NCBI GenBank assembly: GCA_015680685.1
Contig: MNCI01005835.1
Span: 882,760 to 946,759, forward strand
Direction of reading: 5' to 3'
Length of the DNA: 64,000 nt
From: Gnetum montanum
Taxonomy: Eukaryota; Streptophyta; Gnetopsida; Gnetales; Gnetaceae
The position numbers and the translations under genes are program-made. Shown piece after piece: positions 47,478 to 59,720 of this stretch. Numbering within the stretch: the stretch's first letter is position 1; the number at the start of each line of letters is the position of its first letter. Under the pieces are notes generated by a model, which saw nothing but the letters and a program-made list of their open reading frames with translations, did no database searches and was not told the origin of the DNA.

Positions 47478-48260
47478 GTTGTCATCAATTTTGTAGGGAT
47501 GCCTAATTTATTTAGGCATAATCATAATTTTTTGTGAATCATAAAATCATATGCTTTTGCAAAGTTAACAAAGCAAATGAACAATTTTCTATGAAGCTTT
47601 TTCATAGCTTTCCTACAATATCTTAGTATCTTAGTGTAACTAAGTGGTCAATTGTGGAGTGATTTTGCTTGAAATCAACATGCTACATTGCTCTAATATT
47701 GTTACCTTTTGTTCAAGTCCTAAATCCTTTTTCAAGAAGAGTGCCTAACAACTTAGCAAAGATATTACTTGCAACTATAATGCAATAGTTGTTCAAATTA
47801 TTTCTATCACCTTTTTTTTATAGAGAAGTATGGCCTTACAAACTTTCTATCCATGATGCAAGCCATTTTTCATAATTATGTTTAGTTGGCAATAAATTTC
47901 TTTATGAATATAAGTCCCTACCCATTTAAGCAACTTAGCATATAAACAACTAGAATCAACAACTTTTCTAGTAGACAATCCATTAATGCATTTCATTACT
48001 TCATTTAGAGTAAAGTGGAAGGATGCATGACAAAAACTGACACAGCAACTATCAACTTCTATTGAAAAGACATTATTATAAAAAGCACAAATTTTATAAA
48101 AGGAGATATTGAGCTATGGGAAAACTTTGCACTAAAAATGCTTCCAAAAAATTTTGGGCTCCTTTGTAATCATGCATACAAAATATTCTTGCTATGAATT
48201 AAGGCATAAAGGATTCCACTTGAGTGATTATTTGAGGCAAAATTTAAGTAAATTCCAAGA

Positions 48261-49914
48261 AATTTTCTTTTACTAGTTGTTGGTGTGATGATTTGCTCAC
48301 ATGTTGTAGTATTTTAAAGGGATTAGGGATTCAAAGCTTAGCATGGACACCCCCTTCCACTTGCTATGGTACTAGCCTAGGGCATGTCCTAGGCATTATT
48401 ATACTCACTGATATATTCTCGCAAGAAATGAAGCAAATTTTATCAATTAATCTTTTTAAATTGAGGTTTTCAAAAGAAATTCTAACATGCCCTTATGATT
48501 CAAGTACACAAGATACACTGGTGTGTGCTCAAATTAGCCTTTATATGTTTTATATAGATTTTGTTATGACCTAAGAGTGGAACCTCTCTTTAATTCTAAG
48601 GATACTGGTTTATTTGCCTATTGCAACTACTTTTTTTTTTTTTTTTTGTTTTATCATTGAGACATTAACTCAACTTAAAATAAACAAAATAAACCTTGAA
48701 TATGTCTTTTAACTATACTTTCCTAGCTAGTAACAAGACTTAGATTTGGCTTGCACATGTTATAGTGCTTTCATCTGATCAACATGAACTACCCTTTAAG
48801 TTTGAGGTAGGTGAGAAATATGATGACAATTCTCTCTTTTTTCTAAATGTTCCCCAAGTTAACACACTTAAAATAATAATAATAAATATGTTGTTTCTAG
48901 TCTCACATTATATTATACTTTGTTCCTAATCTTGATATAATGTGAAGTTGAACCATATTTGTCTTGGATTTCTCACTTCTCTATGATATTGTCTTTGGTC
49001 TTCAATGCATATTTTATTTGTTTACACTCATGTTCAATATTAGTTTTAATGAGGAGCCCACCACAATAGACTCCAAAAGGATCCATTCCACAATCTTCCT
49101 AAGAAAATTCAACTTAGAAAATCTCCTTTTATTAAGAAAACTCTCAAAAAAGTAAAGGAATACATCAAAGTTGAGGAGCCAAGATCAACTCACAACTCTT
49201 CCAAGGATCTTAAAAGCTACATATGTCCCCTCTCAATCCTTAACTTCTTGCTATGAAGTCAAAGCTCAAGAAAAGACACTTATAAGAGATTATCTTAACC
49301 TCTCTCAAGTGCTCTCCCTTGCTTCTCACTCAAATTTCCTTGCATAAGCTCTCTTCTTGCACAAGCTCTCAAGAGGCCAACCTTCTTCCTGTAGACTAAC
49401 CTTCTCTTTTCTGGTTCACCTCTCCATTACATATTTATTTTTTCTTCTAATAATCCAATTACCAATCACAATGTAAGAATAGTAGTGCATGGTTGAAAAG
49501 TTTTCTCTATGTAACCCAACCAAAGAAGAACCATTGCACATGGTAGAGAGACCACTTCATATATTCCTCCATTTCCAAATAATAAGAGGTCCTTATCATG
49601 GGAATAGTATGCTTCTACTCACTTTAAAATCTTCAATGAATCCATAACTACTATACCTTGATAAAAGGAGGAAAAATCAAAGGGGTATGGATAAGGATGT
49701 TACATCAAGGAGATTTACTACTTTCTTGGAACTTCATCCTAGGTCCTACTAGTTCCACACTAATACATCAACACTCTTATTTGTACTATTATTGAGAAAA
49801 TAATATTCAGATATATTCATGTTCCCTTGTTATGTCACTAGAATAACTTGTCACCCATGTGTGAGGATGATCCCCTAGTGATGTCATAAAATAATTAATT
49901 AATTAATTCTCAAG
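48261..49914. other. Unidentified intergenic DNA
   Basis: No supported gene or element boundary. It contains a poly-T run at 48631-48647. The left part may belong to LINE relic 2. TCAAG at 49910-49914 would be the left target duplication of element C, but its partner is lost. Confidence 0.4.
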
Positions 49915-50860
49915 TGATGAGCGATGAGGTACCCCTACATCCAATCATACGAATCACAAAGCAATCATGCACGACTTGGTCAAATTCTATGGACTTTATT
50001 GTTTCCAGTGCACTAGCCCTTTCGAAAAGTGAATCTAGCCTTAAGGTCAATTGTTGTCCTTCCAATTACACTTGTGATGTACGTTGGTATGGTTAAGTAT
50101 AACTGAGGCATCCAATTTTTATCATTTTGTATTTTATATTTTGGGTGCTCAAAATGTAGATAAAAAGGAGTTTAATTAACTAATCTAAATGACTAATTAA
50201 CTAATCATTTAACTAATCCTAACATTAGTATATGTTCCCACTTTCTGTACACGTCCTGAACCCATGTATCCACTGTTGGGCGACCAAACACTATGCTACT
50301 GGGTGTACCAAGCGATGACATTGTTGGGATTACCAAGCAAATACGTGTTACGCTCAAAGAAGTCATACTTATGTATTTAATTTATCTAGCTTAATAATCT
50401 CATTAAGTAAATTGCTGGAAAATATTTGCAAAATAATTGAGAATAATTAATGAATAATTGAAAACATTGAATGCATAAATAAAAGAGCTAATCTATCCCA
50501 AGTGCTGCAAGGTTTATCAGAAAGCTCATCTTTATTACCACACACACTGTCGTGCTCAGGTACAACAATGCTCGAATAAATATCCGTACACTCAATGACT
50601 CCTGCTACGGGCACTTAGGGAAAAAATTTTAACTTTTGAATGGAAAAAATGCAAGAGCTTCACTACAATTAAAATCTAGACTCCCCATAAATGTGGCTGG
50701 TAGGTGCATATTTATAAGCGATGGACAGACACAACGTCAATGAGGCTTCGTCGACATAGGTTGAAATGCGTTAATGGGGCCTCGTGAATGAGGCCTCGTC
50801 GACACAGTCGACTGCATTGATGAGGCCTCATCAATGCAACCAACCAATGATGACTGATCA
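49915..50860 (-). repeat. 3' LTR of element C
   Basis: 946 bp on the plus strand from TGATGAGCGATGAGG to TGACTGATCA, followed by TACCCCCAC. U3 (50720-50860) is an array of GTCGAC, GCCTCGTC and ATGAGGCCTC motifs; the TATA box complement TTTATAAG is at about 50711-50718. R/U5 shows the group features, including the complement of AATAAAG. Confidence 0.9.
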
Positions 50861-50869
50861 TACCCCCAC
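50861..50869 (-). other. Polypurine tract of element C
   Basis: The plus strand reads TACCCCCAC, i.e. GTGGGGGTA on the element strand, identical to element A. Confidence 0.75.
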
Positions 50870-51109
50870 GACTGAATGAAAACTTGTCCTTGAGTTCTTT
50901 TACAAAATTGGGAAGGTATGGGATTATTGATTAACTTTTCTTTCAACAAAACAAACTTGACTAACTTGACAAAAAATGGAGTGCCTAGGTGTACAGATCA
51001 ACACATTACAAAAACGGTGGTGTTCAGGACACAAAATTAAACATTGCGATACAACTCTTAAAAAATTGGACAACATGTTCCCTGATGATGTGAAGCTTGT
51101 TAGAGAATA

Positions 51110-53967
51110 TCAAACGAGCCTAGGCGGTGGTGGTTCTTGAGGTGCCGAGGAACCTTCACCGGCTTCACATACTGGCTATGGTTGAGGTGGCTGTGGTTGT
51201 CCTGCTGCTACTACAACTTTAGGTGGGAGGCGGAAAGCATCCAAAAGTGCTTTCATTTTCTCCTCCTTACTCTTGAGATCATGCACCATCCATGCAGCTT
51301 CCCTAATGTGGGTTGGAATGGGTACATTCCAAGGACACAAGATTGTTAGAAACAACTCCTTGACATTAACAAACAAGGTAATGAACTTTTTGCATTCAAT
51401 GTTGAATGCTCATACTGTGTTCTTCAGCTCCTAGTAGTCATTCATTTGTTTGGCTAGGTCCTTAGTGATGGATTGCTGATTGGTGAATCATCCTTTGAGG
51501 ACTTTGAGTTTAGCATTAGTGATCTCAATCTTTTTCTTGGTGTCCTTGTGGTGTTTGAACTTAGCCTTGTATAGCATATAGGAGCTAGCCACCTACTTCT
51601 CTAATTGTAACCGCAGTCGTCCGGTTGTTAGCATTGCTAGGTTTGCGTAACGAAGATTGGCCAACTCTATATACTCTATCATCTCTTCAATCTGCAACAC
51701 CTTCAAGTAGATCTATACTTTGTTGTAGGCATCAATCCCATCAAGGATGGGCTACCACATCTCTCTTCCTTGCTGGAGTTGTTGGAGGGCTTCATTTACT
51801 TTAGCCTTTGCCATATGGATTTCTTTTTCATTAATTTCCTTTTGTAAGCCAACCTGGTTCCTCTAGTGATTTTTCACCCTCTCAAACTTGAGAGCTTCAT
51901 TCTTCCAAGTGGTGATTTCGCCAATAGACTTTTGCCACAAGGTGCGTGCCTCCTCCATTGATAGATTTCGATTCTCCACGGCTAATTTTCTCAGTTCAGT
52001 GTTGACTTTGGCAAGCTACTCCTATTGTTGATGAATGAATTCTTGCATTTGGTCTCTTTGAGCATCGACATTTCGCAGATGATGATTTTATGCAATCAAT
52101 GCTTTATTTTCTTAGCACATCTGATTCAAGTCCTTTTTAATTGAATGTGTTTCAGCTTCTACCACGAATTATTTGAAGATGACCATTATTGCTTCCTCCT
52201 CAACCTTTTGAAATCATTCTTGAAGCTTTTTGATAGCTTCATCTCTTGTCATTGCTAAGCTGAGGGTTATTTGCTCTACAAGTCAGGCATGAGGTTTAGC
52301 AACCTCTACAGCCAAGCATTGATTTTGCTCTTGGGCTATTTCTAGTTGCCCCTCCAAAATGATGCGTTTTCCCCTTGCATTCAGTAGCTCCGACTGGGTT
52401 GTAGTGATGTTCTATGGAAGATCAAAGATATCCAAAATCGGTTGCCCAGTTTCTATTAGTCATTCCAGTAGTTTCTCATGCTGGGCTGCATTCAATTTCC
52501 TACTGACCATGCTTGCAGATGTCTGCACATCTTGGAGTGTAGATACATCTACTATAGATGCTTCCAATGCATTCAGTGCTTTAGCTACACAATCAACTAC
52601 CACTTCTACCATTGTTTCCTACCCTTAGTGCTGCATCACCAAGACAATTATCTCTTCACCTTCCTCCAACCTCATCGAGAAAGTGGTAGCATTCCTAGAG
52701 ATTTTTTGAGAATAGATGATGTGTTGCTAATGATCCTGTTACCTCTTGAGCATTAGGATTCGACCTCAAAGGTAGCTATGTTCTTTGGGTAGAGACAATT
52801 GAACCATCCCTCTCCATCTAGCTAACTATTCAGGCCACCTCATTAAGGTGACTCATTGTTCGTTAATACATAGATGGATCTGTCCCACTCATTCCTGCCT
52901 ACTACTCTTGTTCATTCAAGAGTTGCTCTCAAATTTGTCATAGATGCTTAAGGACTATGCAGGCCTTAGATGTTGTCTCCTTAGTGGGTGGTGGTGACAG
53001 CAACTCCTCTTCTTGGATGGATGCTAGCATTTTGTCCTTCATGATTTCTGCCCATGAGTCCAAGGGAGTATGCCTAAGAGTGTCATTTGAATAGCAAACA
53101 ATACCTACCCTCTTGCAAAGTTTCCTGATGAGGAAATGAAAGAGTAGGATCCTCTTTCCATTTTTTTCTCCTTGAAGCATTTCTCAATCTCCAAATAAAT
53201 TAGTTGTGGAAGGTTAACAAGAAATTTCTTGCTTAGAGTAGTGCATGCATGAGCTAAGAAGGCAGTCACCTTACTTGGCCTCATCATTAGATTGAGGTGA
53301 TAGGTTACAGTCTTGAAATAAATTTTCTCTGTCAGTCTGAGCATGCCATACTCCTTACGGTCCACCTTGTAGCATCATTGGATCCACTCCCTTTTTGCCT
53401 CAGGATCATCTTTTGTTGATATCTCCGCCAACTATGTTCCAATGTCTAGCAACCCCAGTACCTGTGCAATGGCCTTCACTGAGTAGGAAACTTGAATGTC
53501 CTTGATTTTTATAATGGACCTTGGCCTTCAACTATTCTAGAAGAGATAGGCCTTTCCCATGTACCATTTCCCACTAGTTGTGATGATTGGCCACATGGGA
53601 GAGGTTTGCAATTGTGTTCTGACATCCTCTAGAGATTTTCTAAAAATGGGCTGAAGTTTATCTCTTGAAGAAATAATCTTTGGATCTCTCAGAACTTGAT
53701 GATGTCTAGGCAGGCTTGAGTCAGAGTGACCTCAAGCCTAGGCATAGGTCTAGGTGCTTCTCCTCGTTGAGATTGTTCTGTAGGCACTTTTTCTTCTAGA
53801 ATCTGTCGAACAGATTCCACTTTGGGCTCCTCTTGAAAAGGTCCCATTGCATGGGTCACCTCTTATTATTCTTGGCCTTGTTCCTACTAGGCCCTTCTAG
53901 CTTTGGGTCATTTCTCCCATGGTTGTGAGGGTTCTCCTTCCTGTGGGCACTTTTGTTTGGATGCCAT
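51110..53967 (-). pseudogene. ORF3 of element C: about 950-codon coiled-coil-like protein, unknown function (broken)
   Basis: Minus strand, from the ATG at 53965-53967 (MASKQK) to the TGA at 51110-51112. At 2858 bp it nearly equals the A copy (2846 bp). Conserved blocks: MWPIITTSGKWYM (about 53555-53595), SYSVKAIAQ, PSKVTAFLAHACTTLSKKF and FLVNLPQLIYLEIEKCFKE (about 53165-53225). The middle is rich in Lys, Glu, Leu and Gln. The tail reads GQPQPPQP then PQEPPPPRL. Frames of 60-90 codons survive between stops. No signal peptide or transmembrane stretch is visible. Role unknown; position matches the Athila env-like slot. Confidence 0.65.
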
Positions 53968-54424
53968 CTACAGTCACAATAGAACCATGGATTAGCAATC
54001 ATTGTGTAACCGTAAAAAAATTAGGATACCTTAACTCTTGAGAGTAGTTACACTTAGCTAAGTTTTAATTATGCTTGATTTAATTAACTTAATTGTTGTT
54101 TCTATTTATGCCTTATGATTGATAAATTATCTCAGAGATTGTTGGAAGGCTTAACTTGGAAAAAGTTGATGTTTATATATATGATTAAGATTACTAACCC
54201 TTGGGGGAGTTAGAAAAAATTTTCAAAAATTGCATCAAAAACCTTAAGGTTTTTGGCCTCCATGATAAAGATCTTGCATCCGGTAAGTGCCGGATCAAAA
54301 AATGGAGTGATTTGGACAAAATATTTGAAAGTTATGAACTCTAGAATGTTTTGGGCTCTGAAAAATTACAAAAACTCCCCATGTGTTATGAGAAAATGAC
54401 AAAAAATTCCAAAGTTTCTAGTGG

Positions 54425-54525
54425 TATATATAGTATTTTTGTATTGCATCGACAAGGCCTTGACAACGGGGCTTCATCGACAAGGTTGACTATGTCGATA
54501 AGGCCTCAACAACGCAATTGTTGAC
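54425..54525 (-). promoter_or_regulatory. Internal promoter-like module upstream of ORF3, element C
   Basis: The plus strand shows TATATATA (54425-54432) and then CATCGACAAGG, CTTGACAACG, CATCGACAAGG, TGTCGATAAGG and TCAACAACG (54446-54525). On the element strand this is a motif array followed by a TATA-like box about 460 bp before ORF3, as in the LTR U3 and as at 9754-9858 in element A. Function inferred. Confidence 0.5.
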
Positions 54526-55306
54526 CACCATTGACTTTGGTCAAACTTTCAAAATACAAGAAATTTTTTAATGAAAATTAGTATGAAATCATGAGAAGAT
54601 GGTGTTGAAGTTTATAAATTTGAAAAAAAAATGGAGAAAAATTGATTTAATAGATGAATGCAATGAAAGATTAAGGAGTACTGAGCAATTTACACAATGG
54701 AAAATTCAAAATATAAGATTGTAGCAATGTCAAAGGTAAGGAACCTTAACTAATCAAGCTAAAAGCTATGCAAGTGGGTCCTCCCCATAGTAGGCTCATG
54801 CCCTTTTTTGTCCTTGCATAACCTCAACTAAGAATTCCATGGGTCCCATAGTCAATTTAATGATCATGACAAGTTAAGAACCAACCCAGAATAATCCACT
54901 CAAGAATCCCAATACATCAAACTAAGACATAAAGCATAACATAGAACCTAGCAGTGAGGTGAGTTATGGCAGCATGGATGCATGATAGAGAAGGTGGAAT
55001 GGAGTTCCCAATTAAGGTCATAAGAAGTCCCTTATGGAATTGTTGTTAAAATGACCCGAGAAGTTCCATCCTTAGTCCAGACCAAAACCATCCACTTTTT
55101 AGTGACTTTGCATCACCACTCTAAGATTGATCCACCCACTCGAGACACAAGGGTGTCCCTGCAAGACAACCACCATTCCACAAAGAGGAGAGAGAAGTAG
55201 GAAGGGACAGAGAGAGAGAGGGCCTTAGTTACAAGGGACCTTCAAGCATAGGTGTATGTATTTTGAGTCTCATAACCAATGCTTGTAGCCCTTTTATTTA
55301 TCCAAG

Positions 55307-55441
55307 GGGTGTGCTTTGAATTTCCATTATTTTTTTTCAAATGAGAACCACACCATGTGAGGACTTATTCATGTCAAAGGGATGTGCTATGAATTCCCAT
55401 CATTTTTGTTTTTTTGTTTTTGAATGATGGGAACCACACCA
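55307..55441 (-). other. Conserved spacer hairpin, element C, two tandem copies
   Basis: Copy 1 (55307-55353) has GGTGTGCTTTGAATTTCCAT and ATGAGAACCACACC sides with weaker pairing. Copy 2 (55378-55441) has inner arms TTCCCATCATT (55394-55404) and AATGATGGGAA (55423-55433) that pair perfectly over 11 bp, inside the usual outer arms. Confidence 0.55.
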
Positions 55442-56074
55442 TGCAACGATGATATTTATCTTCCTATCATTGGGTGGTATGGAATGGTAAGAAGTCCACA
55501 CAAAAAAAAACACTCAAGCACTCAAGCAAGAAGAAGAGTACAAAGAGTATTGAGTCCCCTTGAAGTCACACCCTTTACAAACCTTTGGATCCTTCCTAAC
55601 TTTGGAACTACCAAGGTTACTGATTGATTAAAAGTTTCTTTAATGAAAAAGGGACCTCAAATTCCCAAAACAAGGAAAACCATAGAGTTCTTTGGATGGG
55701 TGGATGACGTGGACTCACTACTTGTCCCATGAAAAATAAACCATGTCAAAGCCATCATACATCAAAATTCAAAAATAAAAGCAAGACATTGACAGTCACA
55801 CATTAAGCAAAAACCATCATTAGTAAACAACAACAATAACATTGTCTCCTATGATAATGAAGTAGATTTATTAGCAAAAATGAAAAAATATCACACTTAA
55901 TCAAAAGAAACATAAGAACCAAAATAAAGTAAAATATATAAGAAAGTGTAAAATAATCAAGAAAATTTAAATGTACTAAAACTTATATAAAATTAGAAAA
56001 ATTTGAAAATCAAAAATTTGTAAAATCAAAAATGTGAAAAAAAAGGTAGAAAAATTGAGACACCATGGTAATGG

Positions 56075-59000
56075 TCAACATGGATGGCCATCTCCCCCAC
56101 AATTGAGTTGGAAGGAGGAGATCCAAAAAATAGAACGTGGGTGTCCATCAAGTGACACGGTATTTACATTGTTCTATCTTGGTTCTAGGAAAGGTTTGAC
56201 TTGTTGGATATTGATCAACTACTTTTTATTTAGATTATCATATTTGTAAATTATCATGGCCCCAGAGGGAAAGGTTTGATCAATTATATAATGTCCCTCT
56301 CATAATGTTTGAAATTTTTTCTTTTGAGGTACATGTGTGGGGTTCTAGTAGAGGACCTTATCTCCTGGTTGAAACCTTACTTTCCTAATTCTAAGGTCAT
56401 GGCATTGTTTGCTGAATGCTTTGTTCACCTCATTCAAAGATAGGGCCACTAAGTAATTTTCGTCTAACATGTTCAAATTGATCAATCTTTCCTTTTGTGT
56501 CAAACTTAGCTCAAGGTTTAGATCATAAGCTGTTGAGAGTGTACGAAGCTCAGATTGAATTGGGAGGGTTGGAAGTTCCCCGTACACTAACTCATAGGGA
56601 GAATATCCAATAGGAAGTTTCCAAGTTGATCAGTAATCCTAGAAAGCATCATTAAGTTTTGTGCTCCAATCCTTCCTATATTTGTTAATGGTTCATGTTA
56701 ATATTTTTGTAAGCTCATGGTTTGTTACCTCTACTTGACCATTGACTTGGGAGTGGTAAGGTGTTGTTAATTTATGTTCTACCCCCAAGCATTGAATTAA
56801 TTTTCTAAATGTGGCACTTGTAAAATGAGTCCTATTATCAAAAATTAGTGAACACAGCATCCCAAACCTATTCACAATATGTTTTTGTATAAATCTAGTA
56901 GTAGTGGATGATGGGCAATCTGTTATGGCTGTCACTTTAGCCCATTTTGTGCAATAGTCAACTGCTACTATAATATATGCTTTCCCGTTAGACATGGGTG
57001 TGATGGAACCCATGAAGTCAATGCCCCATATGTCAAAAGGTTCTGGTGGTTGAATCCACTATTGAGGACCTTTCATACAAGGGGTCATCCCCCTGTCACG
57101 TTGACAACATTCACAAGACTTGACAAACTGGTGGGTATCCCTAAATATTGTGGGCTAATAGTATTCTACCATTTGGATTTTTATGGTCGTGTGTCTCCTT
57201 ACATACTGGCCTCTGCAAGATCCTTCATGAGCATCCTAAAGAATGCATAGTTGATCTTCATCAAGGACACACCAACGGATTAGGCCATCGACACACACCT
57301 TGTAAATGTGTCCATTAATTTCCATGAAGTATTTAACTTGATGAAGAAATTATTATTTTTTCCTAAAATCTCAGTCTTGTGTCATCTCTTGAGCGAGAAG
57401 ATATGTGAGGATGCCATTATACCATATTGCTTTTTCAAATGTGTGTTCATTTATTGCTCCAATAAAGAGGAGTTCGTCTAGAAATTGATTAGAGAGCAGG
57501 CTCTCCTCCTCTTTGTTATCCCATCTTAAGCAAGAAAGATGGTCAATGACCACATTCTCAATTCCTTTTTCATCTACCATAGTAAGATTGAATTCCTATA
57601 AGATCACAAGCCATCGTATAACATGAGGGCTCACCATCGGTTTATTCATAAGGAAGCGAATTGCATTATGATCCATATGTACAAATACTTTGTAACCTAG
57701 CACATAATTTCTAAACTTTTCTAGTGCATACACCACTGCCATTAATTCCTTCTTTGTGATGGTGTAAGTTAACTATGCTCCCACAATGCTTTGACTTGCG
57801 CAGTGGATATAATATGGACATTTCTTATCATCCATCTACATGAGTATTGCTTCCAAAGCATAGTTAAATGTGTCTATCATGATATGGAATGGTTTGGACC
57901 AATCAGGTGCTTGTAGGATTGGTGTTTCTATGAGTTTCTTCTTTAATTTTTGGAATGCATTTTCACATTTCTTGGTCCAAATGAAAGGTGCATCTTTCTT
58001 TGTAAGTTCCACCAACGACTTTGTAATCTTAGAGAAATTCTCAATAAAGTGCTGATAGTAACCAATGTGTCCAAGGAATGACCGAACTAGGTATACCTCA
58101 ATCCCTTTCTGGGTCTACCTCAATCCCTTTCTGTGAAATTCAATGCCCTAGCACAATGTGTTCTTGGACCATGAGATGGCTCTTTTGCCAATTGAGTCAT
58201 AGGTTTGTCTTAAGTTGGTCCAAGGCTTGCTCAAAGGTAGCTCCATAACTAGAGAAGTCATCCATGAAGACTTCAACACCACTACTAATCTATTGTTGAA
58301 AAGATACTAAGGACCAAAAGTTGAAATGTTGCAAGGGCATTGCATAGGCCAAATGACATCTTACAGTATGCAGAAGTTCCCCAAGGACTCATGAATGTTG
58401 CCTTGGCTTAGTCTTCTAGTGAAATTTGGATTTGGTTATAGCCACTATAACCATCCAAGAAACTATAATAACAATGCCCAAATATGGTGTTTAATACTTA
58501 ATCCAAAAATGGCAAAGGAAAGTGATCCTTAAATGTTGCCATATTTAACAACCTAAAGTCAATGCAAACCTACCATTTACCATCCTTCTTTGGTACAATT
58601 ACAAGTGAACTAACCCACTTACTATCCGTGATTGGATAGATAAACCCTACCTTGAGGAGTTGTTCTATTTTCTCCTTAACGATTTGCTTCAATTTGGGGT
58701 TTAGCTGCCTCTGCGACTACCTTCTAGGCTTCATGGCCAGGTCAGTGTAGACATAGTGCTAGCATATCATTGGATCGATTCTTGTTAGTTCTAGATATGA
58801 CCAAGCAAAGGTTGTTGACCATTTATTTACCAATTTCAACAACTTTTCTTTTTGTGCAAGAGCAAGTTTAGCATTAATTATGACTAGTTTACCATTCTTT
58901 AAAAATGCATACTTCATTCCAACTGGTAAATTTTTTAGTTCTAAGAGCTCCTACTTGAAGTGATTAGGGATCTTTAACTCTACCCAATAGTTATCATCAT

Positions 59001-59720
59001 CTTCAGTAGAGAGTTGGGAATGGACTTGTTCAATTTTGTCCATGCCTTCTATATATGCATAAGTTAAGCTCTTAGTTGGCTCCATGCATATTGTGCTACT
59101 ATCTAAATCAGCTATTAGCCACTAAGTGCCCTTCTGCTTTTTGGTTGTTGCATACAAACACCATTGAATATTAATTTCTTATGCATAGTGATTACATGCC
59201 TTCATGTATGTGCTTCTGATTAACCAAATCTTTTGCACACAATTGCACCTGTTGTTGCTGTATGCGATACATGGAATATGCTTCTTCTCAATTTTTCCTA
59301 ACTCATTCTCCTTAGATATCTTGAGAGATAGGTTCCTTATACCCATTCATGCATCAACCATGCCTAACCAAGCCCTTCCCATGATGATGGGAAAGTCACT
59401 TTTGCAGTTGTCCACCTTGATTACTAGAAAATTAGCAAGATAAGACCACCCATAAACTATGGTCACAATGTCCTCTACTAATTCCAAAGGCACCAAAATT
59501 GATTGATCTGCTAATTCTAAACATATGTTGCTCTTCTTAAGAGGTGGTAGGTTCCAGGCTTTGTACATATCATGGGAGATGAGGTTAACTCTGAAACTAG
59601 AGTTAAGAAGAAGCTTGCATGGCTCTTGTCCAGCAATCTGTAGAAAGATGAGTGAACTTCCTAGATCAAATATTTTTGTGGGAAGGTTGTGAGCCTTGAT
59701 CTAGTCAAAAATAGCATGAG
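56075..59720 (-). pseudogene. pol of element C: protease, RT, RNase H, integrase (broken)
   Basis: Minus strand. Protease is at about 59347-59640 (FPIIMGRAWL kept; region damaged near the active site). RT is at about 58250-58730 with FLDGYSGYNQI and the catalytic FMDDF intact. RNase H is at about 57540-58000, ending ENVVIDHLSCL. The integrase core is at about 56693-57060 (WGIDFMG; second acidic site FDNRTHF; YHSQVNGQVEVTN) and its C-terminal part at about 56345-56587 (QPGDKVLY), with a stop at 56075-56077. Stops, many of them TAG, and frameshifts occur throughout. Catalytic residues survive better than in element A. Confidence 0.87.

Larger units (their letters stand above)
39400..48260 (-). 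pseudogene. LINE relic 2 (reverse transcriptase), split by element E
   Basis: Minus strand, in two parts: 47483-48260 (upstream half) and about 39400-40632 (downstream half). The upstream half has HSTIDHLVTLR (about 47640-47680) and FVNFAKAYDF (about 47545-47580), the RT block with the first catalytic Asp. The downstream half has YANDTTLILASKKGMQ (YADD motif, Asp to Asn) and GLQVNMDKTKMMILGTRK at 40232-40510. Motif order and spacing fit one non-LTR RT cut at GTTGT by element E. Stops and shifts make it dead. The 3' end is not defined. Confidence 0.7.
53968..56074 (-). other. Spacer of element C between integrase and ORF3 (non-coding)
   Basis: About 2.1 kb with no supported frame. The part next to ORF3 (54240-54400) matches A at 9890-10060 in reverse complement. 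It contains the promoter-like module and two hairpin copies. Confidence 0.55.
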
